The notes beneath the pieces were generated by a model that saw only the letters and a list, made by a program, of their open reading frames with translations, made no database searches and was not told where the DNA came from. This document shows, piece by piece, positions 8,701 to 14,528 of a stretch of DNA of 14,784 nucleotides. Position numbers and translations under genes: made by a program. Numbering within the stretch: position 1 is the stretch's first letter; each line of letters opens with the position of its first letter. The stretch is from Verrucomicrobiota bacterium. Its GTDB lineage: Bacteria > Verrucomicrobiota > Verrucomicrobiia > Limisphaerales > J093. The stretch lies in assembly GCA_003695015.1 (NCBI GenBank), contig RFJD01000248.1, positions 1-14,784 on the forward strand, read 5' to 3'.

Positions 8701-9493
8701 CGATGCCTTGGACGACGTGGGGCCGTACCCGGGCTATCTCGACGGCGACGCCCTGCCGGTGGACGGCTTGGCCGGCGGACCCGACATGGCCATCCAGATC
8801 ACGGAAACCGGCTTCGTCGGCTTGGGCCAGGTGGATGCCTTCGACTTCGCTGACGGCGTCGGCACGGTGGAGGGATGGATCCGGGCCGACTGGGCGCCGG
8901 GCGGCGGCTACAACCCGGCCATCTGGGCCGACCGCGACGGCGGCCCGGTCAACTGGAGCATCCACATGCGCCGGAGCGACAAGGCCGCCATCATGCACTG
9001 GAACGGTTCGCAGGTGGCGACGGTGCCGATCCCGCCCGCGGGCGACGGCTGGCATCATTTGGTGTGCGTGTTCGAGGGCGACCAGTGGACGGTCTATTGG
9101 GACGGCGAACTGGCCGGGACGCGCACCCAGGCGTTTGGCACGGCCGGACCGGACGTCCCGACTCAACTGGGTTCCTCGTCCTCGACGGGGACCGAGCAAT
9201 GGCTCGGGGCCATCGACGAGGTGGCTTTCTACAGCACGGCCCTGTCGGCCGAGGCGGTGCGCCGGCACTACTACGCCATGGTGGGCGAGCCGGCGGCCCC
9301 GCCGCGGCTGGAGTTCAGCGTGCAAGGCTCGCAGTTGACGTTGCAATGGGATCCGGCCCTCACGGGCTTCGTCCTCGAGTACGCTGACGAACTGCCCGCA
9401 GCTCAGTGGACCCCCGTCCCTGGTGTGACAGGCAACCAGGTGACGGTGGAGATGGATCAGGTTGCCCGGTTCTACCGGCTGCGGAAACCCTGA
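5777..9493 (+). CDS. Large secreted protein with three Ig-like/LamG units
   Basis: A 1238-residue exported protein, probably a surface or extracellular carbohydrate-binding or adhesive protein; no catalytic motif is visible. It has a Sec signal peptide (KR in the n-region, then APWIMAGAILAGWTALAG). A unique N-terminal beta-rich region (about 26-240) follows. Then come three units, each an Ig-like domain (residues about 245-328, 554-638, 868-951, each with a YQWYKDG or FQWYKDG core and a DAGxYxVxVSN motif), a short linker with the motif YQQA, and a LamG/concanavalin-like domain (about 348-550, 656-860, 968-1167, with WHHL, YWDG or FYWDG and GALDEVAF or GAIDEVAF motifs). A C-terminal segment (about 1175-1238) ends VARFYRLRKP, a tail I associate with secreted verrucomicrobial proteins. 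No PEP-CTERM or LPxTG sorting signal is present. I chose ATG 5777, not the in-frame ATG 5645, because only the former begins with a signal peptide. LamG modules 1 and 3 share a near-identical DNA block. Confidence 0.85.
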   Translation: MKRVHRTAPWIMAGAILAGWTALAGVTFVGNDWDTDAAWRTPEVAKPNDLDGDNIYGTAGYYLPAGLRAGYEDPWLADNVITGPSNDDDINTLPDFITGLEFADAAQRGRSWGGAGGNFGALDNVGGGHTGWTGAPILLSPGSSDPMTLVLKRTDSPAFRLTLILGNNPDEGPFSDPQGQEITVDDGTGPVTQISGDTVFHARTTYQSWDIPAGSSDITITLVGLPAGTGVARLSGLAIDTLEVLPPKIVSQPVGGTFVAGNPLTLRVEASGAQLSYQWYKDGVEIPGATEAALTIDALTEADAGDYHVVVSNAGGSVTSDAVTITVEAGLPPALVAYQQAVQSHPALLAYYTFDAANASDATGVFPGTLVGTTAFGAGVGGGADKALVRQGGGHVTLGEVPEFDFSTGVGTVEGWIRADWAPGGGYNPAIWADRDGGPVNWSIHMRRGDKASIMHWNGSAVAQIAIPPAGEEWHHLAMTFNGDQWSVYWDGELMGTATQPFGAGWESPTQLGSSSAAATTEGWMGALDEVAFYADILDENTIREHYNHILAARPPEIVAQPQGGTFLAGLNVTLQVEVKGLNLAYQWYKDGEPIAGATGATLNLPAIGAADAGEYRVEVSNPNGTVSSDPVTVAVEEAIPANLAGYQQALAGETSLLAYYAFDDLTARDTSGHGHDGTLVGSAAFGEGVAGGADKAVVLDGNGHVDLGQVPPLDFADGTGTVELFVRADWEAAPSYNPVVVSDRDREMGLINYSFNLSADKTQLIFFDGVNAQTATLLAPAGEVWHHLAVVFNGANSAFYWDGQFAGNFDATVFGGSPEAPTQLGSAAPIGQLRWMGALDEVAFLDDPLPAAAIQQHYAAFLGESLPVIVAQPVGGNRFVGQGWTFAVAVQGANLAFQWYKDGQPIAGATGAKLELADLTAADAGVYHVVVSNAAGAVSSDPAALAVIVPDLAAYQQAVKSEPGLISYYSFDLGDALDDVGPYPGYLDGDALPVDGLAGGPDMAIQITETGFVGLGQVDAFDFADGVGTVEGWIRADWAPGGGYNPAIWADRDGGPVNWSIHMRRSDKAAIMHWNGSQVATVPIPPAGDGWHHLVCVFEGDQWTVYWDGELAGTRTQAFGTAGPDVPTQLGSSSSTGTEQWLGAIDEVAFYSTALSAEAVRRHYYAMVGEPAAPPRLEFSVQGSQLTLQWDPALTGFVLEYADELPAAQWTPVPGVTGNQVTVEMDQVARFYRLRKP
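7001..7152 (+). repeat. 152-bp direct repeat, copy 1 (in LamG module 1)
   Basis: This block and 8855-9006 align without gaps and differ at six positions by direct comparison (about 96% identity). It codes for the LamG stretch starting GVGTVEGWIRADWAPGGGYN and ending near MHWNG. The equivalent part of LamG module 2 is clearly different. Confidence 0.95.
8855..9006 (+). repeat. 152-bp direct repeat, copy 2 (in LamG module 3)
   Basis: Second copy of the block, 1854 bp downstream of the first and in the same reading phase (618 codons apart, two Ig-LamG units). Three of the six differences are silent third-position changes (two GAT/GAC, one CCC/CCG); the others change G to S and S to A. Identity drops quickly on both sides. 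Confidence 0.95.
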
Positions 9494-9512
9494 CGGGACG
9501 AGCGACGGAGAC

Positions 9513-9540
9513 GGCGGGGAGCGTCCGATCCGCCCCCGCC
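9513..9540 (+). other. Possible hairpin after the LamG protein gene
   Basis: GGCGGGG (9513-9519) can pair with CCCCGCC (9534-9540) around a 14-base loop, about 20 bases after the stop codon. No T-run follows. It could protect the 3' end of the upstream message or be a weak terminator. Chance pairing is quite possible in this composition. Confidence 0.25.
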
Positions 9541-9596
9541 CATCCGCCCTCCCGCCCCGCACGACCCTGTCCCGAGACCTCAACGACTTTGGCATC

Positions 9597-10451
9597 ATGA
9601 AAGCGAAGACTCTTCGGCCCCGCCACCGGGTTGCCCCGCCCCGGGACGTCGGCTTCACCCTGATCGAACTGCTGGTGGTGATCGCCATCATCGCCATCCT
9701 GGCCGGCATGCTGCTGCCGGCGCTGGGCAAGGCCAAGGAACGGGCCAAACGCATCGGCTGCCTGAACAACCTGCGCCAGATCGCCCTGTTCTTTCAGTTC
9801 TACACCGACGACAACAACGACACCTTCCCCGCCCACCGGGCGAACGACCCCAGCGGCGACCCCATGTCCCAAACCAACTGGTGGGGGCCGTACATCGCCC
9901 GCTACGCCGGCAACGAAGAGCTGTTCCGCTGCCCCGCCATCACCGGCAAACGCGTCGAGCCCGAATACGGCTACGAGTGGACGTGGAAGTTCGATCTTAG
10001 CTTCGTGGGCTACGGCTACAACAGCTACTTTCTGGGCCCCTATCCGTGGATCAACGGCGAGGCGTGGGCCACGTTCACCGCCGGCGGTTTCCATTATGAC
10101 AGCCGCCAGACGCCGTGGATGAAACGCGCCGCCATCCGCAACCCCACCGAGAACCTGCTGGTGGGGGACTCGGCCCCGAAGAAACGCGGCGGCGACAGCA
10201 GCAGTTGCTGGTGGCCGTTCGCCTGCATGGATCCGGAGACCTCGGCTTCGAAGGCCTTCGAAGGCATCGCCGTGAACCGTCACGGCGGCCGGCTGGAAAA
10301 CGGCCTCGGGGTGGTCGTTTTCAACGACGGCCATGCCGAAGGCCGGCGCAGCGATCAAATCAACCCGCCGGTGGATCCTCACTCGGGCGGTGTCCGCGGC
10401 TTGGTCAACTCGAAGTACTGGGACCCGCTCCAACGGGCCGGGGATCGTTGA
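9597..10451 (+). CDS. Prepilin-like protein with type IV/T2SS N-terminal methylation motif
   Basis: A 284-residue protein with a class III prepilin signal: a basic leader, then cleavage expected between G19 and F20, followed by FTLIELLVVIAIIAILAGML with the conserved glutamate at mature position 5 (E24). The amphipathic continuation ends with CLNNLRQIALFFQFYTDDNN, typical of the DUF1559/'H-X9-DG' prepilin-like proteins that are abundant in Planctomycetes and Verrucomicrobia. The C-terminal part has the matching DG motif, VVFNDGHAEG, with H229 upstream; here 14 residues separate H229 from D244 instead of the usual nine. Such proteins are thought to be exported pseudopilin-like surface proteins; their exact roles are unknown. 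ATG 9597 is chosen because it puts the leader at the normal length; the open frame continues upstream without signal features. It lies 103 bp after the LamG gene and 79 bp before the RbsD/FucU-like gene. Confidence 0.9.
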   Translation: MKAKTLRPRHRVAPPRDVGFTLIELLVVIAIIAILAGMLLPALGKAKERAKRIGCLNNLRQIALFFQFYTDDNNDTFPAHRANDPSGDPMSQTNWWGPYIARYAGNEELFRCPAITGKRVEPEYGYEWTWKFDLSFVGYGYNSYFLGPYPWINGEAWATFTAGGFHYDSRQTPWMKRAAIRNPTENLLVGDSAPKKRGGDSSSCWWPFACMDPETSASKAFEGIAVNRHGGRLENGLGVVVFNDGHAEGRRSDQINPPVDPHSGGVRGLVNSKYWDPLQRAGDR

Positions 10452-10474
10452 GTCGGCGCGGCGGCGCTTCCGAC
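10452..10474 (+). other. Small inverted repeat after the prepilin-like gene
   Basis: GTCGG directly after the stop codon is complementary to CCGAC at 10470-10474, with a GC-rich 13-base interior. No T-run follows. The rest of the 79-bp gap before the next gene shows no clear promoter. Confidence 0.2.
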
Positions 10475-10530
10475 CGTCCGCCCGCGCCCGGAGCTTGTAT
10501 CCACCAACTCGCTTTGAAACCCTCGCGTAC

Positions 10531-11130
10531 ATGAAAGCAGCACCCCTTTCCAAGGCGCCGGCGCCGTCCCGGCTGTCGCCGGCGGTGATGTGGCTCCTGC
10601 TGGCGGCCCTCGCGGCGGGTCTGACCGGCTGTCAATCCGTGCCGCACGCCCGCACCGGTTGGCGGGATGCCCTGGCCCGGGAACTGCCCCGCCTCGGGCA
10701 TCGCAACTGGATCCTGGTGGCGGATTCCGCCTATCCGGCCCAGACCGCCCCCGGGGTCGAGGTCGTTTGGACCGGCGCCCCCATGGCAGAGGTGCTGCCG
10801 GTGGTCCTCGAGCAGGTCCGCCAGGCTCCCCACGTCCGCGGCGTGCCTTTCCTCGACGCCGAGCTGGCGAAGGTGTCCGAGGCGGACGCGCCGGGCGCGG
10901 AGGTTTGCCGCCGGTTTCTGCGGGAACAGCTTGCGGGATGGACGGTGCAGACCCGGCCTCATGAAGAGTTGATTCGCGAACTCGGCGAGGCGGCCCGCGA
11001 GTTCAAGGTACTCGTGCTGAAGACGACGGAAACGGTCCCGTACAGCTCGGTCTTCATCCGGCTCGACTGCGGCTATTGGAGCGACGAGGCCGAGGCGCGG
11101 CTGCGGGAACGACTGGCAACCGGGCCGTGA
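10531..11130 (+). CDS. Predicted lipoprotein of the RbsD/FucU (sugar pyranase/mutarotase) fold
   Basis: A 199-residue protein. Residues 1-34 form a lipoprotein signal (SPAVMWLLLAALAAG then lipobox LTGC, lipidated C34, next residue Q). The rest resembles the RbsD/FucU family, which interconverts anomeric or ring forms of ribose or fucose. GHRNWILVADSAYP carries H57 and D65, spaced eight residues as are the catalytic H20 and D28 of RbsD. PHEELIRELGEAA (H144) and KTTETVPYSSVFIRLDCGYW (Y171) match the later family motifs. The position of the family's usual asparagine two residues after the tyrosine is serine here (S173). RbsD and FucU themselves are cytoplasmic, so an exported version is unusual. 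A fucosidase gene starts two genes downstream, which favours a fucose-related role, but this is inference and loss of enzyme activity is possible. ATG 10531 is chosen because it directly precedes the signal peptide. Confidence 0.72.
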   Translation: MKAAPLSKAPAPSRLSPAVMWLLLAALAAGLTGCQSVPHARTGWRDALARELPRLGHRNWILVADSAYPAQTAPGVEVVWTGAPMAEVLPVVLEQVRQAPHVRGVPFLDAELAKVSEADAPGAEVCRRFLREQLAGWTVQTRPHEELIRELGEAAREFKVLVLKTTETVPYSSVFIRLDCGYWSDEAEARLRERLATGP

Positions 11131-11166
11131 ATCGTCCCGGTCGCCCGCCGCGCACCTCGCGCGCCA

Positions 11167-11182
11167 ACCGGCGGCGGCCGGT
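11167..11182 (+). other. Perfect 6-bp hairpin upstream of the GH116 gene
   Basis: ACCGGC and GCCGGT pair perfectly around the tetraloop GGCG, 37 bases after the stop of the RbsD/FucU-like gene. No T-run follows. Between it and the GH116 start the sequence becomes A-rich, with repeated CCGAA units (about 11226-11247). It could be a processing or weak termination site, or part of the next gene's leader. Confidence 0.3.
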
Positions 11183-11271
11183 GACGCTTCCGACAGGCGA
11201 CGCGCGTTTGGCGACTTTCTGAAACCCGAATCCGAAACCGAAACCCAGAGAGCAACGACGACGAAACGATC

Positions 11272-14200
11272 ATGTCCTCCCCCGACGTTTCCCCTTCTTC
11301 CGAATCCCCCCGGTCCGGCCTGCCGCGGCGGCGGTTTTTGCAGGTGGGCTCGCTGGGCGTGGGCACGGCCGCCCTGGCTGCGGCCCGGCCGTGGATGCCC
11401 ATCATGGCCGGCCCGTTCGAGAACCCGTACCTGCGGGTCATCCCGATCGACAAGAAGCTCGATCCGGCCTGGGTCCGCTCGCTTTTCGAGCGCGGCGAGA
11501 AGCAGACCTACTCCCAGCCGGCGGCGTTGGATCACATTGGCATGCCGGTGGGCGGGTTCTTCGCCGGCACGGTGTATCTGGCGGGCGACGGCCGGCTGTG
11601 GTTGTGGGAGATCTTCAACCGCGACCGCCTGGCCATCCTGCCTCGCGACGCGGAGGCGCCCGGCGGCTTCCATGGGAGTTTTCTCAGCGGGGGCCTCAAT
11701 TACCTGTACCCGGCGCCGGTGACCCAGCCGTTCCGCCAGAGTTTCCAGCTCCGGATCGGCGACCAAACCCGCACGTTGGACCGGTTCGGCTTCGCGGAGG
11801 TGACCTTCGACGGCCGTTATCCCATCGGCCGGGTGACCTACCGGGATCCCGGATGCCCGCTCGAGGTGCGGTTGGAGGCGTTCTCCCCGTTCATCCCCGG
11901 CCGGCTCGACGACTCTTCCCTGCCGGCCACGATCCTGAGCTACACGCTGATCAACCGCGGCGATGCGCCCGTCGAAGCGGAGCTGATCGGCGAGCTGGAA
12001 AACGCGGTTTGCATCGACAGCCGCGGCGAAACCCCGGGCCGCCTGCGCAACCGCATCCTGCGTGAGACCGGCCTCACCGCCCTGGTTTGCTCGGCCGAAC
12101 CGATCGAGGCGACCAGCGACCGCCCGGACATCCTGTTCGAGGATTTCGAGAAGCCGGACTACAGCGGCTGGACGGTCGAGGGCGACGCCTTCGGAAGCGG
12201 CCCGATCGAGCGGAGCGAAATTCCCTCCTATCAAGGGGACGTGGGCGGCGAGGGCCGGCGGGTCGTCAACAGCCATGCCACCGCGCCCGGCAACGATGTC
12301 CGGTCCAAGGACGCCCGCACCGGCCGCCTGTTGAGCCGGCCCTTCACCATCCCCCGGCGGTTCATCAACCTCTACGTGGGCGGCGGTTCGCACGCGGGGC
12401 GAACCTGCGTGAACGTGCTGGTCGGCGGGGAGACCGTCGCCACCGTCACGGGGGCGGACAACAACCGCATGCAGCTTCGTTCGCTGAACGTGGCGGCCTG
12501 GGAAGGGAAGGAAGCCCGCATCGAAATCGTCGATCGGGAAAGCGGCGGCTGGGGCAACATCGGGGTGGATCACATCGTGTTCTCCGATCGCCCGGCTTCC
12601 GGGAACCTCGACGAAAGGCACGATTTCGGGACGATGACTCTCGCCTTCCTGGGCGGGGCGGATTGGGTCCGCGCCGGGGAAACCGCGGCCGAGGCCGGGG
12701 AGGCGACACGCGATTTTCCGGGGCCGCTGGTCGGCGCCCTGGGTCGGCGCTTCCGGCTGGAGCCCGGTCAGTCCGTGACGCTGGACCACGTGATCACGTG
12801 GCATTTCCCCAACTTCCGCGGCCGGGGCGTGGGCAACGCGCTGGTCGGCCACTACTACGCCGCCCGGTTTCCGGATGCGGTGGCGGTGGCACGGCATGTG
12901 CGGGACCGGTTCGCCTATTTGGCGGGCACGACGCGGCGCTGGGTCGAGACGTGGTACGACTCGACCCTGCCGTACTGGTTTCTGGACCGCACCATGGCCA
13001 ACACCTCGACCCTGGCCACCGGCACCTGTTATCGCTTCAAGGACGGCCGGTTCTGGGCGTGGGAGGGGATCGGTTGCTGCGCGGGCACCTGCACCCACGT
13101 CTGGCACTATGCCCAGGCGCCGGGACGCCTGTTCCCCGAGCTGGAACGGCTGCACCGGGAGCGGGTGGACTTCGGTCTGGCACAACACGCCGACGGCGGC
13201 ATCGGGATGCGGGCCGGGTTGAACGGCTCAAACCAACCGGCCCACGACGGCCAATGCGGCCGCATCCTGGGCGTCCTGCGCGAACACCACATGAGCCCGG
13301 ACGACGCCTTCCTGCGCCGTCTGTGGCCGCGGGTCCGCAAGGCGATCGAATACATGATCCGGCTGGACGGCAACGACGACGGCATCGTCGAGGGCGCGCA
13401 GCCGAACACCTTGGACGCCGCTTGGTACGGCAAGGTCTCCTTCCTGGCATCGCTCTACCTGGCCGCCTTGCGGGCCGGCGAGGCGATGGCCCGGGAGGTG
13501 GGCGACACCGCGTTTGCCGAGCGTTGCGCGGCCATCGCCCGGCGCGGCGCGGAGAACATCCTCCAGCTCTACAACGGCGAGTACTTCATCCAAATCGAGG
13601 ATCCGGCCCACAAGGATGCGGTCGGCGTGGGCAACGGTTGTTACATCGACCAGATCTTCGGCCAGACCTGGGCGCACTGGGTCAATCTCGGCACCCTGTT
13701 CGACCGCGAGAAGCAGCTCAGCGCCCTCCGGGCCTTGTGGAAGTACAACTTCGTCCCCGACGTCGGCGCGTTTCGGAAGGCGTTTCCGCGCGGTCGCTGG
13801 TATGCCACGGCGGGCGACGCCGGTTTGATCATGTGCTCCTGGCCCAAGGGCGGGCAGAACCCGGCCTTCAAGAACCACTGGCAGTACATGTACTTCAACG
13901 AGTGCATGACCGGCTTCGAGTGGCAGGCCGCTTCGCACATGATCTGGGAGGGCCACGACCAGCCGGACATCCTGCAAAACGGCCTGGCCGTGGCGCGCGC
14001 CATCCACGACCGCTACGACGCCACCCTGCGCAACCCGTACAACGAGATCGAATGCTCGGACCACTACGCCCGGGCGATGGCCAGTTACGGCGCCTATCAG
14101 GCCGCCTGCGGGTTCCACTGTCACGGACCACGCGGCCACCTCGAATTCGCCCCGCGCCTGAGCCCGGAGAACTTCCGCGCCGCCTTCGTCACCGCCGAGG

Positions 14201-14457
14201 GCTGGGGCACCTTCGCCCAGCAGTGGAAACCGGCGTCATGCGTCTTTCGGGTCGAAGGGGCCTTCGGGCGCGTGCGGCTCCGGACCCTGAAGGTCACACT
14301 GCCGCCGGAGCGAACGGTGGCCCGGGTGCAAGCCCGACTGAACGGCCGCGCCGTGGAAGTGGAGTTCCACCAGGAAGGCCGCAGCCTGTTGGCCCGGTGG
14401 CCGGAGGACCTGATGTTGGAAGCCGGCTCGACGCTCGAAGTGACCGCCGCCGTGTGA
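11272..14457 (+). CDS. Tat-exported GH116-type glycosidase (GBA2_N + DUF608) with inserted domain
   Basis: A 1061-residue exported retaining glycosidase of the GBA2/glucosylceramidase-like GH116 family; known members cleave beta-glucosides or beta-xylosides. It begins with a twin-arginine signal (LPRRRFLQVGSLGVGTAALA). The N-terminal beta-sandwich starts with AALDHIGMPVGGFFAGTVYL and GDGRLWLWEIFNRD (about residues 85-120) and is interrupted by an extra beta-rich domain at about 286-441 (FEDFEKPDYSGWTVEGDAFG to GVDHIVFSDRP). It resumes to about 540. The alpha/alpha barrel (about 560-970) has FWAWEGIGCC with E598 where human GBA2 has its nucleophile E527, and NTLDAAWYGK with D715 where GBA2 has acid/base D677 (alignment from memory). 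GTCTHVWHYAQA, YIDQIFGQTWAHW and ECMTGFEWQAASHMI are further family motifs. A short C-terminal beta domain follows. The single-domain homologues are shorter because they lack the insert. The substrate is unknown; the neighbourhood suggests a fucose-containing glycan. Confidence 0.88.
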   Translation: MSSPDVSPSSESPRSGLPRRRFLQVGSLGVGTAALAAARPWMPIMAGPFENPYLRVIPIDKKLDPAWVRSLFERGEKQTYSQPAALDHIGMPVGGFFAGTVYLAGDGRLWLWEIFNRDRLAILPRDAEAPGGFHGSFLSGGLNYLYPAPVTQPFRQSFQLRIGDQTRTLDRFGFAEVTFDGRYPIGRVTYRDPGCPLEVRLEAFSPFIPGRLDDSSLPATILSYTLINRGDAPVEAELIGELENAVCIDSRGETPGRLRNRILRETGLTALVCSAEPIEATSDRPDILFEDFEKPDYSGWTVEGDAFGSGPIERSEIPSYQGDVGGEGRRVVNSHATAPGNDVRSKDARTGRLLSRPFTIPRRFINLYVGGGSHAGRTCVNVLVGGETVATVTGADNNRMQLRSLNVAAWEGKEARIEIVDRESGGWGNIGVDHIVFSDRPASGNLDERHDFGTMTLAFLGGADWVRAGETAAEAGEATRDFPGPLVGALGRRFRLEPGQSVTLDHVITWHFPNFRGRGVGNALVGHYYAARFPDAVAVARHVRDRFAYLAGTTRRWVETWYDSTLPYWFLDRTMANTSTLATGTCYRFKDGRFWAWEGIGCCAGTCTHVWHYAQAPGRLFPELERLHRERVDFGLAQHADGGIGMRAGLNGSNQPAHDGQCGRILGVLREHHMSPDDAFLRRLWPRVRKAIEYMIRLDGNDDGIVEGAQPNTLDAAWYGKVSFLASLYLAALRAGEAMAREVGDTAFAERCAAIARRGAENILQLYNGEYFIQIEDPAHKDAVGVGNGCYIDQIFGQTWAHWVNLGTLFDREKQLSALRALWKYNFVPDVGAFRKAFPRGRWYATAGDAGLIMCSWPKGGQNPAFKNHWQYMYFNECMTGFEWQAASHMIWEGHDQPDILQNGLAVARAIHDRYDATLRNPYNEIECSDHYARAMASYGAYQAACGFHCHGPRGHLEFAPRLSPENFRAAFVTAEGWGTFAQQWKPASCVFRVEGAFGRVRLRTLKVTLPPERTVARVQARLNGRAVEVEFHQEGRSLLARWPEDLMLEAGSTLEVTAAV

Positions 14458-14528
14458 GGCTTGGGGACGGAACGGCGCGGGGAGCCGGGAGGCTTGGCCC
14501 CGCGTCGTTCCGGAGCTACAACAAGGTC

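Noticed and set aside
9300..9493. PEP-CTERM or other sorting signal at the end of the LamG protein
   Set aside because: The C-terminus has no PEP motif, hydrophobic helix or basic tail; it ends in a beta-rich segment with VARFYRLRKP.
9462..9596. An upstream start for the prepilin-like protein
   Set aside because: It would overlap the end of the LamG gene and give a leader of more than 60 residues, unusual for a prepilin; ATG 9597 gives a normal 19-residue leader.
5414..9769. A 1451-codon open frame on the minus strand opposite the LamG protein gene
   Set aside because: It shadows the Ig/LamG repeats and has repeats of its own only because the sense strand does. It has no signal, domain or plausible composition.
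10333..10530. An upstream start for the RbsD/FucU-like lipoprotein within the prepilin-like gene
   Set aside because: It would bury the lipoprotein signal 66 residues inside the protein.
10405..13188. A 927-codon minus-strand open frame opposite the RbsD/FucU-like and GH116 genes
   Set aside because: Antisense shadow; the plus-strand frames have conserved family motifs and export signals while this product has none.
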